A stretch of DNA of 64,000 nt from Paenibacillus_D tarimensis_A. GTDB lineage: Bacteria; Bacillota; Bacilli; Paenibacillales; Paenibacillaceae. The stretch's first letter is position 1. Each line of letters starts with the position of its first letter. The notes under the pieces are model-generated. The model worked only from the letters and a program-made list of their open reading frames with translations, made no database searches and had not been told where the DNA came from. The position numbers and the translations under genes were made by a program. Shown in pieces: positions 8,808 to 16,742 of the stretch. Location of the stretch: contig CP166298.1 of NCBI GenBank assembly GCA_041281825.1, forward strand, positions 1,922,001 to 1,986,000. Direction: 5' to 3'.

Positions 8808-9302
8808 GTGTCGAAGGGATTAGAGAACTGGTTGGAAAAAAGAGGTGTGAGCTTGAAGGATGTTGCAGAGATTGTTCATATGCTTCAGCATCCTTACAAC
8901 GCGGACCTGACAATGGAAGAATGCATGGAGAGCGTTCGCTCGGTGCTTGACAAGCGCGAGGTTCAGTATGTATTCTACACAGGCATTGCACTTGACGAGC
9001 TGGCGGAGAAACGTCTGCTTCCGCAGCCGCTGCAGGCGATTATGGAGACGGACGAATCCTTGTACGGCGTCGATGAGACGATGGCGCTCGGAATTACCAA
9101 CGTGTACGGAATGATAGGCTTGACAAGCTTCGGGTATTTAGATAAAGTCAAGCCCGGTATTATTAAATTGCTGAACGCCAAGGGCAGCCGGATTCATGTG
9201 TTTTTGGACGATCTGGTGGCAGGTCTGGCAGCAGCGGCTTCTGCGAGAATCGCGCATCAGGATCCGAAAGCGCTGCGTTACGAGGCGGAGGACACGTTCT
9301 AG
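8808..9302 (+). CDS. Phosphatidylglycerophosphatase A-like protein (first of two)
   Basis: 164 residues from a GTG seven bases after GGGAGGG. The sequence matches the YutG/PgpA-like family, including the YGMIGLTSFGYLDK segment and the acidic FLDDLVAGLAAAASARIAH end. PgpA enzymes remove phosphate from phosphatidylglycerophosphate; activity of this soluble-looking Firmicutes branch is inferred, not shown. A paralogue with the same motifs lies at 32370-32909. A family 2 repeat occupies the leader. Confidence 0.82.
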   Translation: MSKGLENWLEKRGVSLKDVAEIVHMLQHPYNADLTMEECMESVRSVLDKREVQYVFYTGIALDELAEKRLLPQPLQAIMETDESLYGVDETMALGITNVYGMIGLTSFGYLDKVKPGIIKLLNAKGSRIHVFLDDLVAGLAAAASARIAHQDPKALRYEAEDTF

Positions 9303-9403
9303 CCCGTCGCTGCGATCCGAGAGGGGATTTGTTGCGGTGAAAAGACGAGTTATGATATCATTATGGCATTATACGGCCTGGTACGGTTTAGGGGGTACCT
9401 TTC

Positions 9404-9592
9404 ATGTGGACGGTTATCTATATCGCTCCTACAGCTAGAATTGCTGAAACGATTAACAAAAGGCTGACCGAGGAGGGGTTTCTCGTGCAGGTCCGTCCGA
9501 TTAACCTCTCCAAACAGCAGTTCGAGATATTGGTTCCTTCCGGTGAATTGGAAGAAGTACAGGAAGTGCTTAATTCCATTCTCCATTCATGA
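9404..9592 (+). CDS. Small conserved protein upstream of accD
   Basis: 62 residues, preceded by AGGGGG. The pattern IAPTARIAETINKRLTEEGF followed by a C-terminal ILVPSGELEEVQEVL helix suggests a small alpha/beta fold like the DUF2007 signal-transducing-protein family. Similar small proteins precede accD in related bacteria and are sometimes labelled glutamate decarboxylase, which the length rules out. Function unknown. A hairpin separates it from accD. Confidence 0.7.
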   Translation: MWTVIYIAPTARIAETINKRLTEEGFLVQVRPINLSKQQFEILVPSGELEEVQEVLNSILHS

Positions 9593-9606
9593 TCGTCCCC
9601 CCGGTT

Positions 9607-9641
9607 GTGACGAGCGAACGGCCCGGCCGGCCGCTCGTCAC
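9607..9641 (+). terminator. Hairpin between the small protein gene and accD
   Basis: GTGACGAGCG (9607-9616) and CGCTCGTCAC (9632-9641) form a perfect 10-bp stem with a GC-rich loop, followed by AATACTTTTGTTT. It can act as a terminator or partial attenuator before accD. Confidence 0.55.
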
Positions 9642-9673
9642 AATACTTTTGTTTCCCCTAAGAGGTGTCTCTC

Positions 9674-10552
9674 ATGTTTAAGGACTTATTTCACAAGAAA
9701 AAATACGCAACAATACCTTCGCCATCAGAGCGTACGAAGCCCAAGCGGGACATTCCGGAGGGCTTGGCGAACAAATGTCCCAAATGCGGGACGATCCTGT
9801 TCAGCAAGGAACTGGAGAAAAGCCTGAAAGTCTGCTCCTCCTGCGGCCATCACTTCCGGCTTAACGCCTGGGAGCGTATTCAGATGGTGATAGACGAAGG
9901 CAGCTTCAAAGAATATGACGCGAATATGGTTTCGGAGGATCCGCTTACGTTCCCAAAGTATGCCGAAAAGCTGGAGCAGCAAAAGAAAAGCTCCGGACTC
10001 CGCGATGCGGTTGTAACCGGCGAAGGGTTAATCGGCGGCTATCCGGTCGTTATCGCGGTAATGAGCTTTGACTTTATTACCGGAAGTATGGGCTCGGTTG
10101 TCGGAGAGAAAATTACACGGGCGATCGAAAACGCGATGTTGAAAGAGACGCCGCTGCTTATTTTCTCTACTTCGAGCGGAGCGCGTATGCAGGAAAGCAT
10201 TCTCAGCCTGATGCAAATGGCTAAAACAAGCGCCGCCCTGGCGAAATTCCAAAGTGCCGGAGGATTATACATATCTGTCATGACGGATCCGACATATGGG
10301 GGGGTATCGGCGAGCTTTGCAATGCTGGGCGATTATAACTTGGCCGAGCCTCGGGCGATGATCGGATTCGCCGGTCCGAGAGTCATAGAGCAGACGATTC
10401 GCCAGAAGCTTCCGGACACATTCCAAACGGCTGAATTCAATCAGCAGCATGGCCAAATTGATAAAGTCGTGCACCGTAAAGATTTGAAACCGATGCTTTC
10501 CAGACTGCTTGATATGCATACGGTAAAGGGGGATCTGTCCCATGGCGGGTGA
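9674..10552 (+). CDS. accD: Acetyl-CoA carboxylase carboxyltransferase subunit beta
   Basis: 292 residues from ATG 9674, which has AGAGGTG six bases upstream; GTG 9665 is a poorer start. The N-terminal zinc ribbon uses C35, C38, C54 and C57 (CPKC, CSSC), followed by the crotonase-like carboxyltransferase fold with the SGARMQES segment. With AccA it transfers carboxyl from carboxybiotin to acetyl-CoA to make malonyl-CoA for fatty acid synthesis. Its stop overlaps the start of accA by 11 bases, indicating translational coupling. Confidence 0.97.
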   Translation: MFKDLFHKKKYATIPSPSERTKPKRDIPEGLANKCPKCGTILFSKELEKSLKVCSSCGHHFRLNAWERIQMVIDEGSFKEYDANMVSEDPLTFPKYAEKLEQQKKSSGLRDAVVTGEGLIGGYPVVIAVMSFDFITGSMGSVVGEKITRAIENAMLKETPLLIFSTSSGARMQESILSLMQMAKTSAALAKFQSAGGLYISVMTDPTYGGVSASFAMLGDYNLAEPRAMIGFAGPRVIEQTIRQKLPDTFQTAEFNQQHGQIDKVVHRKDLKPMLSRLLDMHTVKGDLSHGG

Positions 10553-11630
10553 ACTTCCATTCGAAAAGCCATTAACGGAGCTGCGGAAGAAGATTGACGA
10601 GCTGAACCGGTTCGGGCAGGAAAAAGGAATTGATTTCACGGATGAAATCGCCCGTCTCGAGCAGCGGTACAAGCAATTGGAAAATGAGCTGTATACCGAG
10701 CTGACGCCGGCGCAGAAGATGCATGTGGCGCGCCATCATGACCGTCCGACGTCGCTCGATTTCATCCAGAATATATTTACCGATTTCATCGAGCTGCACG
10801 GTGACCGTCTGTTTGCGGACGATCTGGCGATCGTCGGCGGATTGGCCAAACTGGAAGGCGTTCCGGTCACGGTCATCGGCCATCAGCGGGGCAAAGACAC
10901 GAGGGACAATATCGCCCGTTTCTTCGGAAGCCCCCACCCGGAAGGCTTTCGCAAAGCGCTTCGACTGATGCAGCAGGCGGATAAATTCAAACGTCCGATA
11001 ATCACTTTTATCGATACGAAAGGCGCATACCCGGGCAATACCGCCGAAGAGCGCGGGCAGGCGGAAGCAATTGCGCGCAATTTGCGCGAGATGTCTATCC
11101 TTGGCGTGCCCGTCATTTGCGTCGTTATCGGAGAAGGCGGCAGCGGCGGCGCTTTGGCGCTCGGAGTCGGCAACAGGGTATTAATGCTGGAAAACGCGAT
11201 TTATTCGGTCATTTCACCGAACGGCGCGGCGGCGATATTGTGGAAAGACGCGTCGAAAGCGGATCAAGCGGCGGAAGCAATGAAAATAACGGCAAAGAAC
11301 TTGCTTGAATTCGAAGTCATCGAGGAGATCATCCCCGAGCCCAAGGGCGGCGCGCACCGTGATTTATCCGTGCAGGCGGAGTCGATCCGGGAGGCATTGA
11401 TTCGTCATTTGCGCGAACTGTCCGGCATGACGCCGGAGCAATTGATCGAAGACCGTTACCGGAAATTCCGCAAAATCGGAACCTTCAGAACAATCGATGC
11501 TTCGCAAGAATCCGAACAAAAATTGGAAGAAGCAATTGAGCAAGATCCGGCGGAAGCGTCGGTACAAGAATCGGAGGAGTCTCTGCAGGGCTCTGCCGAA
11601 GAATCTACGCCCGAATCGGCCAAGGTTTAA
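10542..11630 (+). CDS. accA: Acetyl-CoA carboxylase carboxyltransferase subunit alpha
   Basis: 362 residues, with an AAAGGGGG ribosome site inside the end of accD. The carboxyltransferase core is clear (GHQRGKDTRDN, GEGGSGGALALGVGN). The family is usually about 315-325 residues. The extra length is a C-terminal tail of about 40 residues very rich in Glu and Ser, probably disordered. pyk follows 98 bases later, with no pfkA between, unlike Bacillus order. Confidence 0.97.
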   Translation: MAGELPFEKPLTELRKKIDELNRFGQEKGIDFTDEIARLEQRYKQLENELYTELTPAQKMHVARHHDRPTSLDFIQNIFTDFIELHGDRLFADDLAIVGGLAKLEGVPVTVIGHQRGKDTRDNIARFFGSPHPEGFRKALRLMQQADKFKRPIITFIDTKGAYPGNTAEERGQAEAIARNLREMSILGVPVICVVIGEGGSGGALALGVGNRVLMLENAIYSVISPNGAAAILWKDASKADQAAEAMKITAKNLLEFEVIEEIIPEPKGGAHRDLSVQAESIREALIRHLRELSGMTPEQLIEDRYRKFRKIGTFRTIDASQESEQKLEEAIEQDPAEASVQESEESLQGSAEESTPESAKV

Positions 11631-11728
11631 AGTATTTTGATTCAACCTACTGTACAAGCCGGCCGAAATCGTGTTACTTTATTTTTGAGAAAGCATCGCT
11701 TTAGCGTATAAACGGAGGAAACCAACTC

Positions 11729-13483
11729 ATGCGTAAAACTAAGATCGTATGCACCATCGGCCCCTCAAGCGAATCATTGGAGAACACCAAGAAGCTGATC
11801 ACGGCGGGGATGAACGTCGCCCGTCTGAACTTCTCTCACGGCGATTTCGAGGAGCACGGCAACCGGATCAAGAACATCCGTCAAGCATCTGAGGAGCTTG
11901 GCAATACGGTGGCTATTTTGCTTGATACGAAGGGCCCGGAAATTCGGCTTGGCAAATTAAAAGAAGAACCGATCGAGCTCGTTCAAGGCGACACGATCGT
12001 TCTGACGACAGAGGAGATTCTCGGCGACCGCAACCGGGTACCGATTACCTATGCCAATCTTCCTAAAGATGTTACCGCCGGTTCGACGATTCTGATTGAC
12101 GACGGTTTGATCGGCTTGACGGTGGAAGAGGTTGACGGCACCGATATCAAATGCCGGATTGTAAACAGCGGACAAATCAAGAGCAAGAAAGGCGTCAACG
12201 TGCCTGGCGTACATATATCCTTACCAGGAATAACGGAGAAAGACGCGAATGACATTATCTTTGGGATCGAGCAGGGGATTGACTTTATCGCTGCTTCTTT
12301 CGTGCGTAAAGCGAGCGATGTGCTTGAGATCCGGGAATTGCTGGAACAGCATAACGCGTCGCATATTCAGATCATTTCCAAAATCGAAAATCAGCAGGGC
12401 GTGGATAACCTCGATGAAATTCTTGAAGTTTCCGACGGCCTGATGGTTGCGCGCGGCGATCTCGGCGTTGAAATTCCGGCCGAAGAAGTTCCGCTTGTTC
12501 AGAAGCGGATGATCGAAAAATGCAACTATGCCGGAAAGCCGGTTATTACAGCAACACAAATGCTGGATTCGATGCAGCGCAACCCGCGCCCGACCCGCGC
12601 GGAAGCAAGCGACGTTGCGAATGCGATCTTCGACGGTACGGATGCGATCATGCTTTCCGGAGAGACGGCTGCCGGGAAATATCCGGTTGAATCGGTTGAA
12701 ACGATGTCAAGGATCGCTGAACGTGCGGAAGCGGCGCTTGAATACCGCGAGATATTCAAGAAACAAGCAAACGCGCAGCAGACATCGGTGACGGAAGCAA
12801 TCAGCCAGGCAGTCGCGAATTCCGCAATTGATCTCGGTGTTAAAGCAATTATTACGTCGACAGAGAGCGGGTATACCGCGCGGATGGTTTCCAAATACCG
12901 CCCGAAGGCTCCGATTATTGCGGTTACACCGACCAAACAAGTGATGAATCGCCTTGCGCTTACGTGGGGGGTCATTCCGGTTCACGGCAAAACTGCGGAA
13001 ACGACCGATGAGATGTTCGAAATTGCCGTCCTCGGCGGCATGGAAACCGGCGTAGTGAAGCTCGGCGATACCGTCATCATTACGGCCGGCGTGCCTGTCG
13101 GCCGCTCCGGAACGACGAATCTGATCAAGATTCACCATATCGGCGATATGATCGCAAAGGGACAAGGCATTGGCACCCAAAGCGCGACAGGCACGGTCGT
13201 CGTTGCGCATTCAGCCGAAGAAGCGGTTGCAAAGACAGTACCCGGTTCGATCCTCGTTACATCGGGAACGGACAAAGAATATATGCCAGCCGTAGAGAAA
13301 GCCAGCGCGCTTATTACGGTTCAGGGCGGGATTACAAGCCACGCAGCGGTCGTTGGGCTGAATCTCGGCATACCTGTGGTGCTCGGGGTAAGCAATGCGT
13401 TCGAACTTCTTCATGACGGTATGGAAGTGACGGTCTACGGCGAAGTGGGCGTCATCTATTCCGGACAAGCGAAGGTTTTATAG
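11729..13483 (+). CDS. pyk: Pyruvate kinase with C-terminal PEP-utilising domain
   Basis: 584 residues, start ATG after GGAGG. The TIM-barrel active site region is intact (KIVCTIGPSS, DTKGPEIRLG, ISKIENQQGV, MVARGDLGVEI), followed by the alpha/beta allosteric domain. A C-terminal extra domain resembles the phosphohistidine swivelling domain of PEP-using enzymes (GGITSHAAVVGLNLG near 530-545), as in Bacillus and Geobacillus enzymes. It converts PEP and ADP to pyruvate and ATP. A hairpin follows. Confidence 0.97.
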   Translation: MRKTKIVCTIGPSSESLENTKKLITAGMNVARLNFSHGDFEEHGNRIKNIRQASEELGNTVAILLDTKGPEIRLGKLKEEPIELVQGDTIVLTTEEILGDRNRVPITYANLPKDVTAGSTILIDDGLIGLTVEEVDGTDIKCRIVNSGQIKSKKGVNVPGVHISLPGITEKDANDIIFGIEQGIDFIAASFVRKASDVLEIRELLEQHNASHIQIISKIENQQGVDNLDEILEVSDGLMVARGDLGVEIPAEEVPLVQKRMIEKCNYAGKPVITATQMLDSMQRNPRPTRAEASDVANAIFDGTDAIMLSGETAAGKYPVESVETMSRIAERAEAALEYREIFKKQANAQQTSVTEAISQAVANSAIDLGVKAIITSTESGYTARMVSKYRPKAPIIAVTPTKQVMNRLALTWGVIPVHGKTAETTDEMFEIAVLGGMETGVVKLGDTVIITAGVPVGRSGTTNLIKIHHIGDMIAKGQGIGTQSATGTVVVAHSAEEAVAKTVPGSILVTSGTDKEYMPAVEKASALITVQGGITSHAAVVGLNLGIPVVLGVSNAFELLHDGMEVTVYGEVGVIYSGQAKVL

Positions 13484-13514
13484 GAGGTTTTATACCTTCA
13501 CAAAGAGAGCGATC

Positions 13515-13545
13515 AAGAGCGATGGTACCCAATACCGTCGCTCTT
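13515..13545 (+). terminator. Hairpin after pyk
   Basis: AAGAGCGA (13515-13522) and TCGCTCTT (13538-13545) flank an inner GGTA/TACC pairing. There is no long T-run, so efficiency is uncertain. Confidence 0.5.
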
Positions 13546-13601
13546 GCTGCATCCGGAAAAGGAATGAAATACGATAACTTTCTCTTGAAAGCGACGAAAG
13601 G

Positions 13602-14108
13602 ATGAAAGAAACGATGGGGCCCTATTGGCATTTGCATCCGCTGCGTGTGCGATATCAGGAAACCGATCAGATGGCGGTCGTCTTCCATGCAAACTATGTC
13701 GTTTGGTTTGAGATCGGCCGGACGGAACTGATCCGGCATGCGGGATTTCCTTATGCGGATACTGAAAGATCGGGGCTTCTCCTTCCGGTTACCGAGCTGG
13801 ATTGCCGCTTCGTCCAGCCGGCCCGTTATGACGACCGGATTGTCATCTGTACAAGAATCGCTTCCTATTCGGCGGTTCGATTGTCTTTTGAATCTCAGAT
13901 CCGCAAAATTAAAGAGACCGATCAGCCGCCGGTGACGGTAAGCGTTGACGGGGAACTGCCCGGCGAGCTGCTTGTCAGCGGCGGAACGCGTCATGTATGG
14001 CTCGGAAGGGATTGGCGGCCGGCGAGATTGGACAAAACCGCTCCGGAGCTGTTCAACACTTTATGCCGGGTCGTGAAAGGAAACGATGAAGGAGGCGCAA
14101 AAGAATGA
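13602..14108 (+). CDS. YbgC/FadM-like hotdog acyl-CoA thioesterase
   Basis: 168 residues. The sequence YQETDQMAVVFHANYVVWFE is the 4HBT-family motif, with the aspartate and the H-x-N-Y pattern characteristic of YbgC-type acyl-CoA thioesterases. The C-terminal third after about residue 130 is less conserved. Ribosome sites do not settle between ATG 13602 and ATG 13614. It overlaps fxsA by four bases (ATGA), so both are co-translated, as in Bacillus where a thioesterase gene lies in the same region. The substrate is unknown. Confidence 0.83.
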   Translation: MKETMGPYWHLHPLRVRYQETDQMAVVFHANYVVWFEIGRTELIRHAGFPYADTERSGLLLPVTELDCRFVQPARYDDRIVICTRIASYSAVRLSFESQIRKIKETDQPPVTVSVDGELPGELLVSGGTRHVWLGRDWRPARLDKTAPELFNTLCRVVKGNDEGGAKE

Positions 14109-14500
14109 AATGGATCGTCATTGTAATCATCGTCGTTCCCGCGCTCGAAATATGGGGCATCCTTCGGATGGGCGCTTGGATTGGCGCCTGGCCGACATTC
14201 GGCTTCATTCTGCTGACCGGATTTATCGGTGCTTATTTGGCCAAGCGGGAGGGACGTAAAGTATGGATGGAAGCGCAGCGGCAGATGCAGTCCGGACAAA
14301 TTCCGGGACGGACGATGTTGGACGGATTGTGTGTGCTGATCGGTGGAATCCTGCTGCTTACGCCGGGATTTTTAACCGATCTTCTCGGTTTCTCATTGCT
14401 CTTCCCTCTCACGCGTCCTTACTACCGAAAAGTGATTCTCGGCTGGTTGGAAAAGAAGATGCGCGGCGGAGGAGGCGGGTTTACGATTCGCAGGTGGTAA
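14105..14500 (+). CDS. fxsA: FxsA family membrane protein
   Basis: 131 residues with hydrophobic segments near 4-20, 26-44 and a broader one at 74-102, and a basic glycine-rich tail (RGGGGGF). This is the FxsA family, named for suppression of F exclusion of phage T7 in E. coli; its normal role is unknown. GGAGG lies inside the upstream gene and the genes share ATGA. Confidence 0.88.
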   Translation: MKWIVIVIIVVPALEIWGILRMGAWIGAWPTFGFILLTGFIGAYLAKREGRKVWMEAQRQMQSGQIPGRTMLDGLCVLIGGILLLTPGFLTDLLGFSLLFPLTRPYYRKVILGWLEKKMRGGGGGFTIRRW

Positions 14501-14506
14501 TACATA

Positions 14507-14556
14507 TTTACTTCGAATTTACAATAATTTAACATGAGTAAAACAATTTTAATGTA
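14507..14556 (+). promoter_or_regulatory. PhoP-box-like direct repeat array upstream of ppk
   Basis: Five hexamers start at 14507, 14518, 14529, 14540 and 14551, exactly 11 bases apart: TTTACT, TTTACA, TTAACA, AAAACA and AATGTA. The first three fit the Bacillus PhoP consensus TT(A/C/T)A(C/T)A with 5-base spacers; the last two are weaker. The array lies about 125 bases upstream of ppk, a phosphate-metabolism gene. Seen in sequence; the PhoP assignment is inference. Confidence 0.55.
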
Positions 14557-14641
14557 AGGTTAAAAAGTCTGGTTTTCAGCACCTGTGAGCTGCTTTCCAG
14601 GACTGCTCCGTGATCAAAAGCGCACTTTTTAAACAACTTAT
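14557..14641. repeat. Family 3 MITE-like palindromic repeat, short copy
   Basis: The left end AAGGTTAAAAAGTCTGG and right end GCACTTTTTAAACAACTT are imperfect inverted repeats. The subterminal blocks GGTTTTCAGCACC and GTGATCAAAAGC recur, on the opposite strand, in the copy at 45449-45606. The centre is only about 30 bases. No open reading frame is present, so any mobilisation would be in trans. Confidence 0.65.
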
Positions 14642-14678
14642 AGGCGGATAATGGGACATAACAGGGAGGGCGTACACA

Positions 14679-16742
14679 TTGACAAAGCAATTATCCCACT
14701 ATGTCAACCGAGATTTAAGCTGGCTCGAATTCAACCGGAGGGTGCTGGAGGAAGCGCAGGATCCGAGCACGCCGCTTCTTGAACGTGCCAAGTTTCTTGC
14801 GATCGTCTCCACGAATTTGGATGAGTTTATGAGTGTCCGCGTTGCCGGTATTCAAGATCAGATTAAGGCGGGTTACAACAAGATCGATTTTACCGGATAT
14901 GCGCCGGCCGGTCTGTGGAAACGTCTGATGAAACGCACGAGTCAGATGGTATCCGAGCAATACCGGACGTACCGGGAATTGCTGCGGGGGCTCTCGAAGG
15001 AAGGCATTTGCTTTAAAACAATGAATGAATTAACCGCTGCGCAAGAATCGGCGATGGAAATATTTTTCCGCGAGATTGTGTTCCCGGTATTAACGCCGAT
15101 GGCGGTCGATCAGAGCCGTCCGTTTCCGCTCGTTCATACAAAAGAGCTGTACTTGGCAGTGCTGCTGCGCAAAGAAGATGAATTCCAGGAAGAGGAGGAG
15201 CCCTTCTTTGCGATTGTGCAGGTGCCTTCGATTTTATCCCGGTTCATTCAGGTGCCCGGAAGAACCAATAGTAAGAAGGCGGAATTTGTGCTGCTCGAGG
15301 AATTGATCAATAAGTACATTGACACGCTGTTTAACGGTTATACGCCGATTGCGGTTCATCCGTTCAGGTTATCGCGCAATGCGGATTTGACGCTGAATGA
15401 GGAAGGCGCGGAGGACTTGCTTGAGGAGATTGAAAAAGAGCTGCGCCGCCGCCGCTGGGGGATGCCGGTACGTCTCGAAATCGATAAAGGCATGCATCCT
15501 TATGCACTGCAGATCCTGCAAGAGGAACTGGAAATCGGCGATAACATCATTGAAATCGACGGGCCGATTGACCTTAGTTTTTTAATGAAATTCAGCAGCT
15601 TCATTCCCGGCAGGGACAATCTGCGTTACGAAAAACTGGAGCCGGTTTACCCGAATGAACTTGAGGACGCCGATATGTTCGAGGTGCTTAGGCAGCAGGA
15701 TGTGCTTCTGTACCATCCTTACGAATCATTTGACGCGGTGAACGATTTTGTAATGCAGGCGGCCGAAGATCCGGACGTGCTGGCAATAAAGATGACAATG
15801 TATCGGGTTAGCGGCGATTCCGCGCTCGTTCAGGCGCTTGCAAAAGCAGCCGAATTCGGCAAACAAGTGACCGTAGTCGTGGAACTGAAAGCCCGTTTCG
15901 ACGAGGAACGGAATATCGCTTGGGCAAGAAGGCTGGAAAAAGCAGGCTGTCACGTTGTGTATGGGCTTGTCGGACTAAAAACTCATGCAAAAATCATGCT
16001 CGTAGTGCGGAGGGAAGAAGGAGCGCTGCGCCGGTACGTTCATGTGGGGACCGGCAACTATAATGACAGCACAGCCAAGCTTTATACCGATGTCGGACTG
16101 TTTACGTCGCATCCGATCATTGGCGTTGATGCTTCCGCGTTATTTAATGAGGTTACCGGATATTCGGCTCCTCATAATTGGAAGGCGTTTGCCGTCGCTC
16201 CAACCGACCTGAAAGATAAGCTGTTCCGGTTAATCGACAGGGAGAAGGAGCACGCCTTGGAAGGGCGTCCGGCGCTGATTATAGCAAAGATGAATTCCTT
16301 GTCCAACCAGGATATGATCGACAAGCTGTATGAAGCTTCGCAGGCGGGTGTTCGCATTGAACTCATTATCCGCGGCGTATGCTGCTTAAGGCCGGGAGTA
16401 CCGGGAAGAAGCGACAATATCCGCGTCATCAGCATCGTAGACCGGTTTCTTGAGCATTCGCGCATCATCTATTTCAACAATGGCGGGGAAGAGGAAGTCT
16501 ATCTGTCCAGCGCGGATTGGATGACAAGAAACCTGACCCGGAGGATTGAACTGATGTGTCCGGTATTTGACCTGAAATTAAGAACGGTATTAATTAACAT
16601 TCTGAAATTAAACTTGAACGATAATGTTAAAGCGAGGGAGCTGCAGCCGGGCGGGGGATACGAACCGGTTGAAAACCAGCTCTCCCCGCTCCGCAGCCAA
16701 TTCGAAGCGAAAAACATTCCTCGGTGGAAGAATTATGTCTAG
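14679..16742 (+). CDS. ppk: Polyphosphate kinase 1
   Basis: 687 residues from a TTG eight bases after AGGGAGGG. It is the full PPK1 length and starts with the typical YVNRDLSWLEFNRRVLEEA. The two active-site histidines are seen as H436 (THAKIML) and H455 (VHVGTGNYN), matching H435 and H454 of the E. coli enzyme. It reversibly makes polyphosphate from ATP, usually at the membrane. It converges on ppx, and the two stops overlap within CTAG. Confidence 0.97.
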   Translation: MTKQLSHYVNRDLSWLEFNRRVLEEAQDPSTPLLERAKFLAIVSTNLDEFMSVRVAGIQDQIKAGYNKIDFTGYAPAGLWKRLMKRTSQMVSEQYRTYRELLRGLSKEGICFKTMNELTAAQESAMEIFFREIVFPVLTPMAVDQSRPFPLVHTKELYLAVLLRKEDEFQEEEEPFFAIVQVPSILSRFIQVPGRTNSKKAEFVLLEELINKYIDTLFNGYTPIAVHPFRLSRNADLTLNEEGAEDLLEEIEKELRRRRWGMPVRLEIDKGMHPYALQILQEELEIGDNIIEIDGPIDLSFLMKFSSFIPGRDNLRYEKLEPVYPNELEDADMFEVLRQQDVLLYHPYESFDAVNDFVMQAAEDPDVLAIKMTMYRVSGDSALVQALAKAAEFGKQVTVVVELKARFDEERNIAWARRLEKAGCHVVYGLVGLKTHAKIMLVVRREEGALRRYVHVGTGNYNDSTAKLYTDVGLFTSHPIIGVDASALFNEVTGYSAPHNWKAFAVAPTDLKDKLFRLIDREKEHALEGRPALIIAKMNSLSNQDMIDKLYEASQAGVRIELIIRGVCCLRPGVPGRSDNIRVISIVDRFLEHSRIIYFNNGGEEEVYLSSADWMTRNLTRRIELMCPVFDLKLRTVLINILKLNLNDNVKARELQPGGGYEPVENQLSPLRSQFEAKNIPRWKNYV

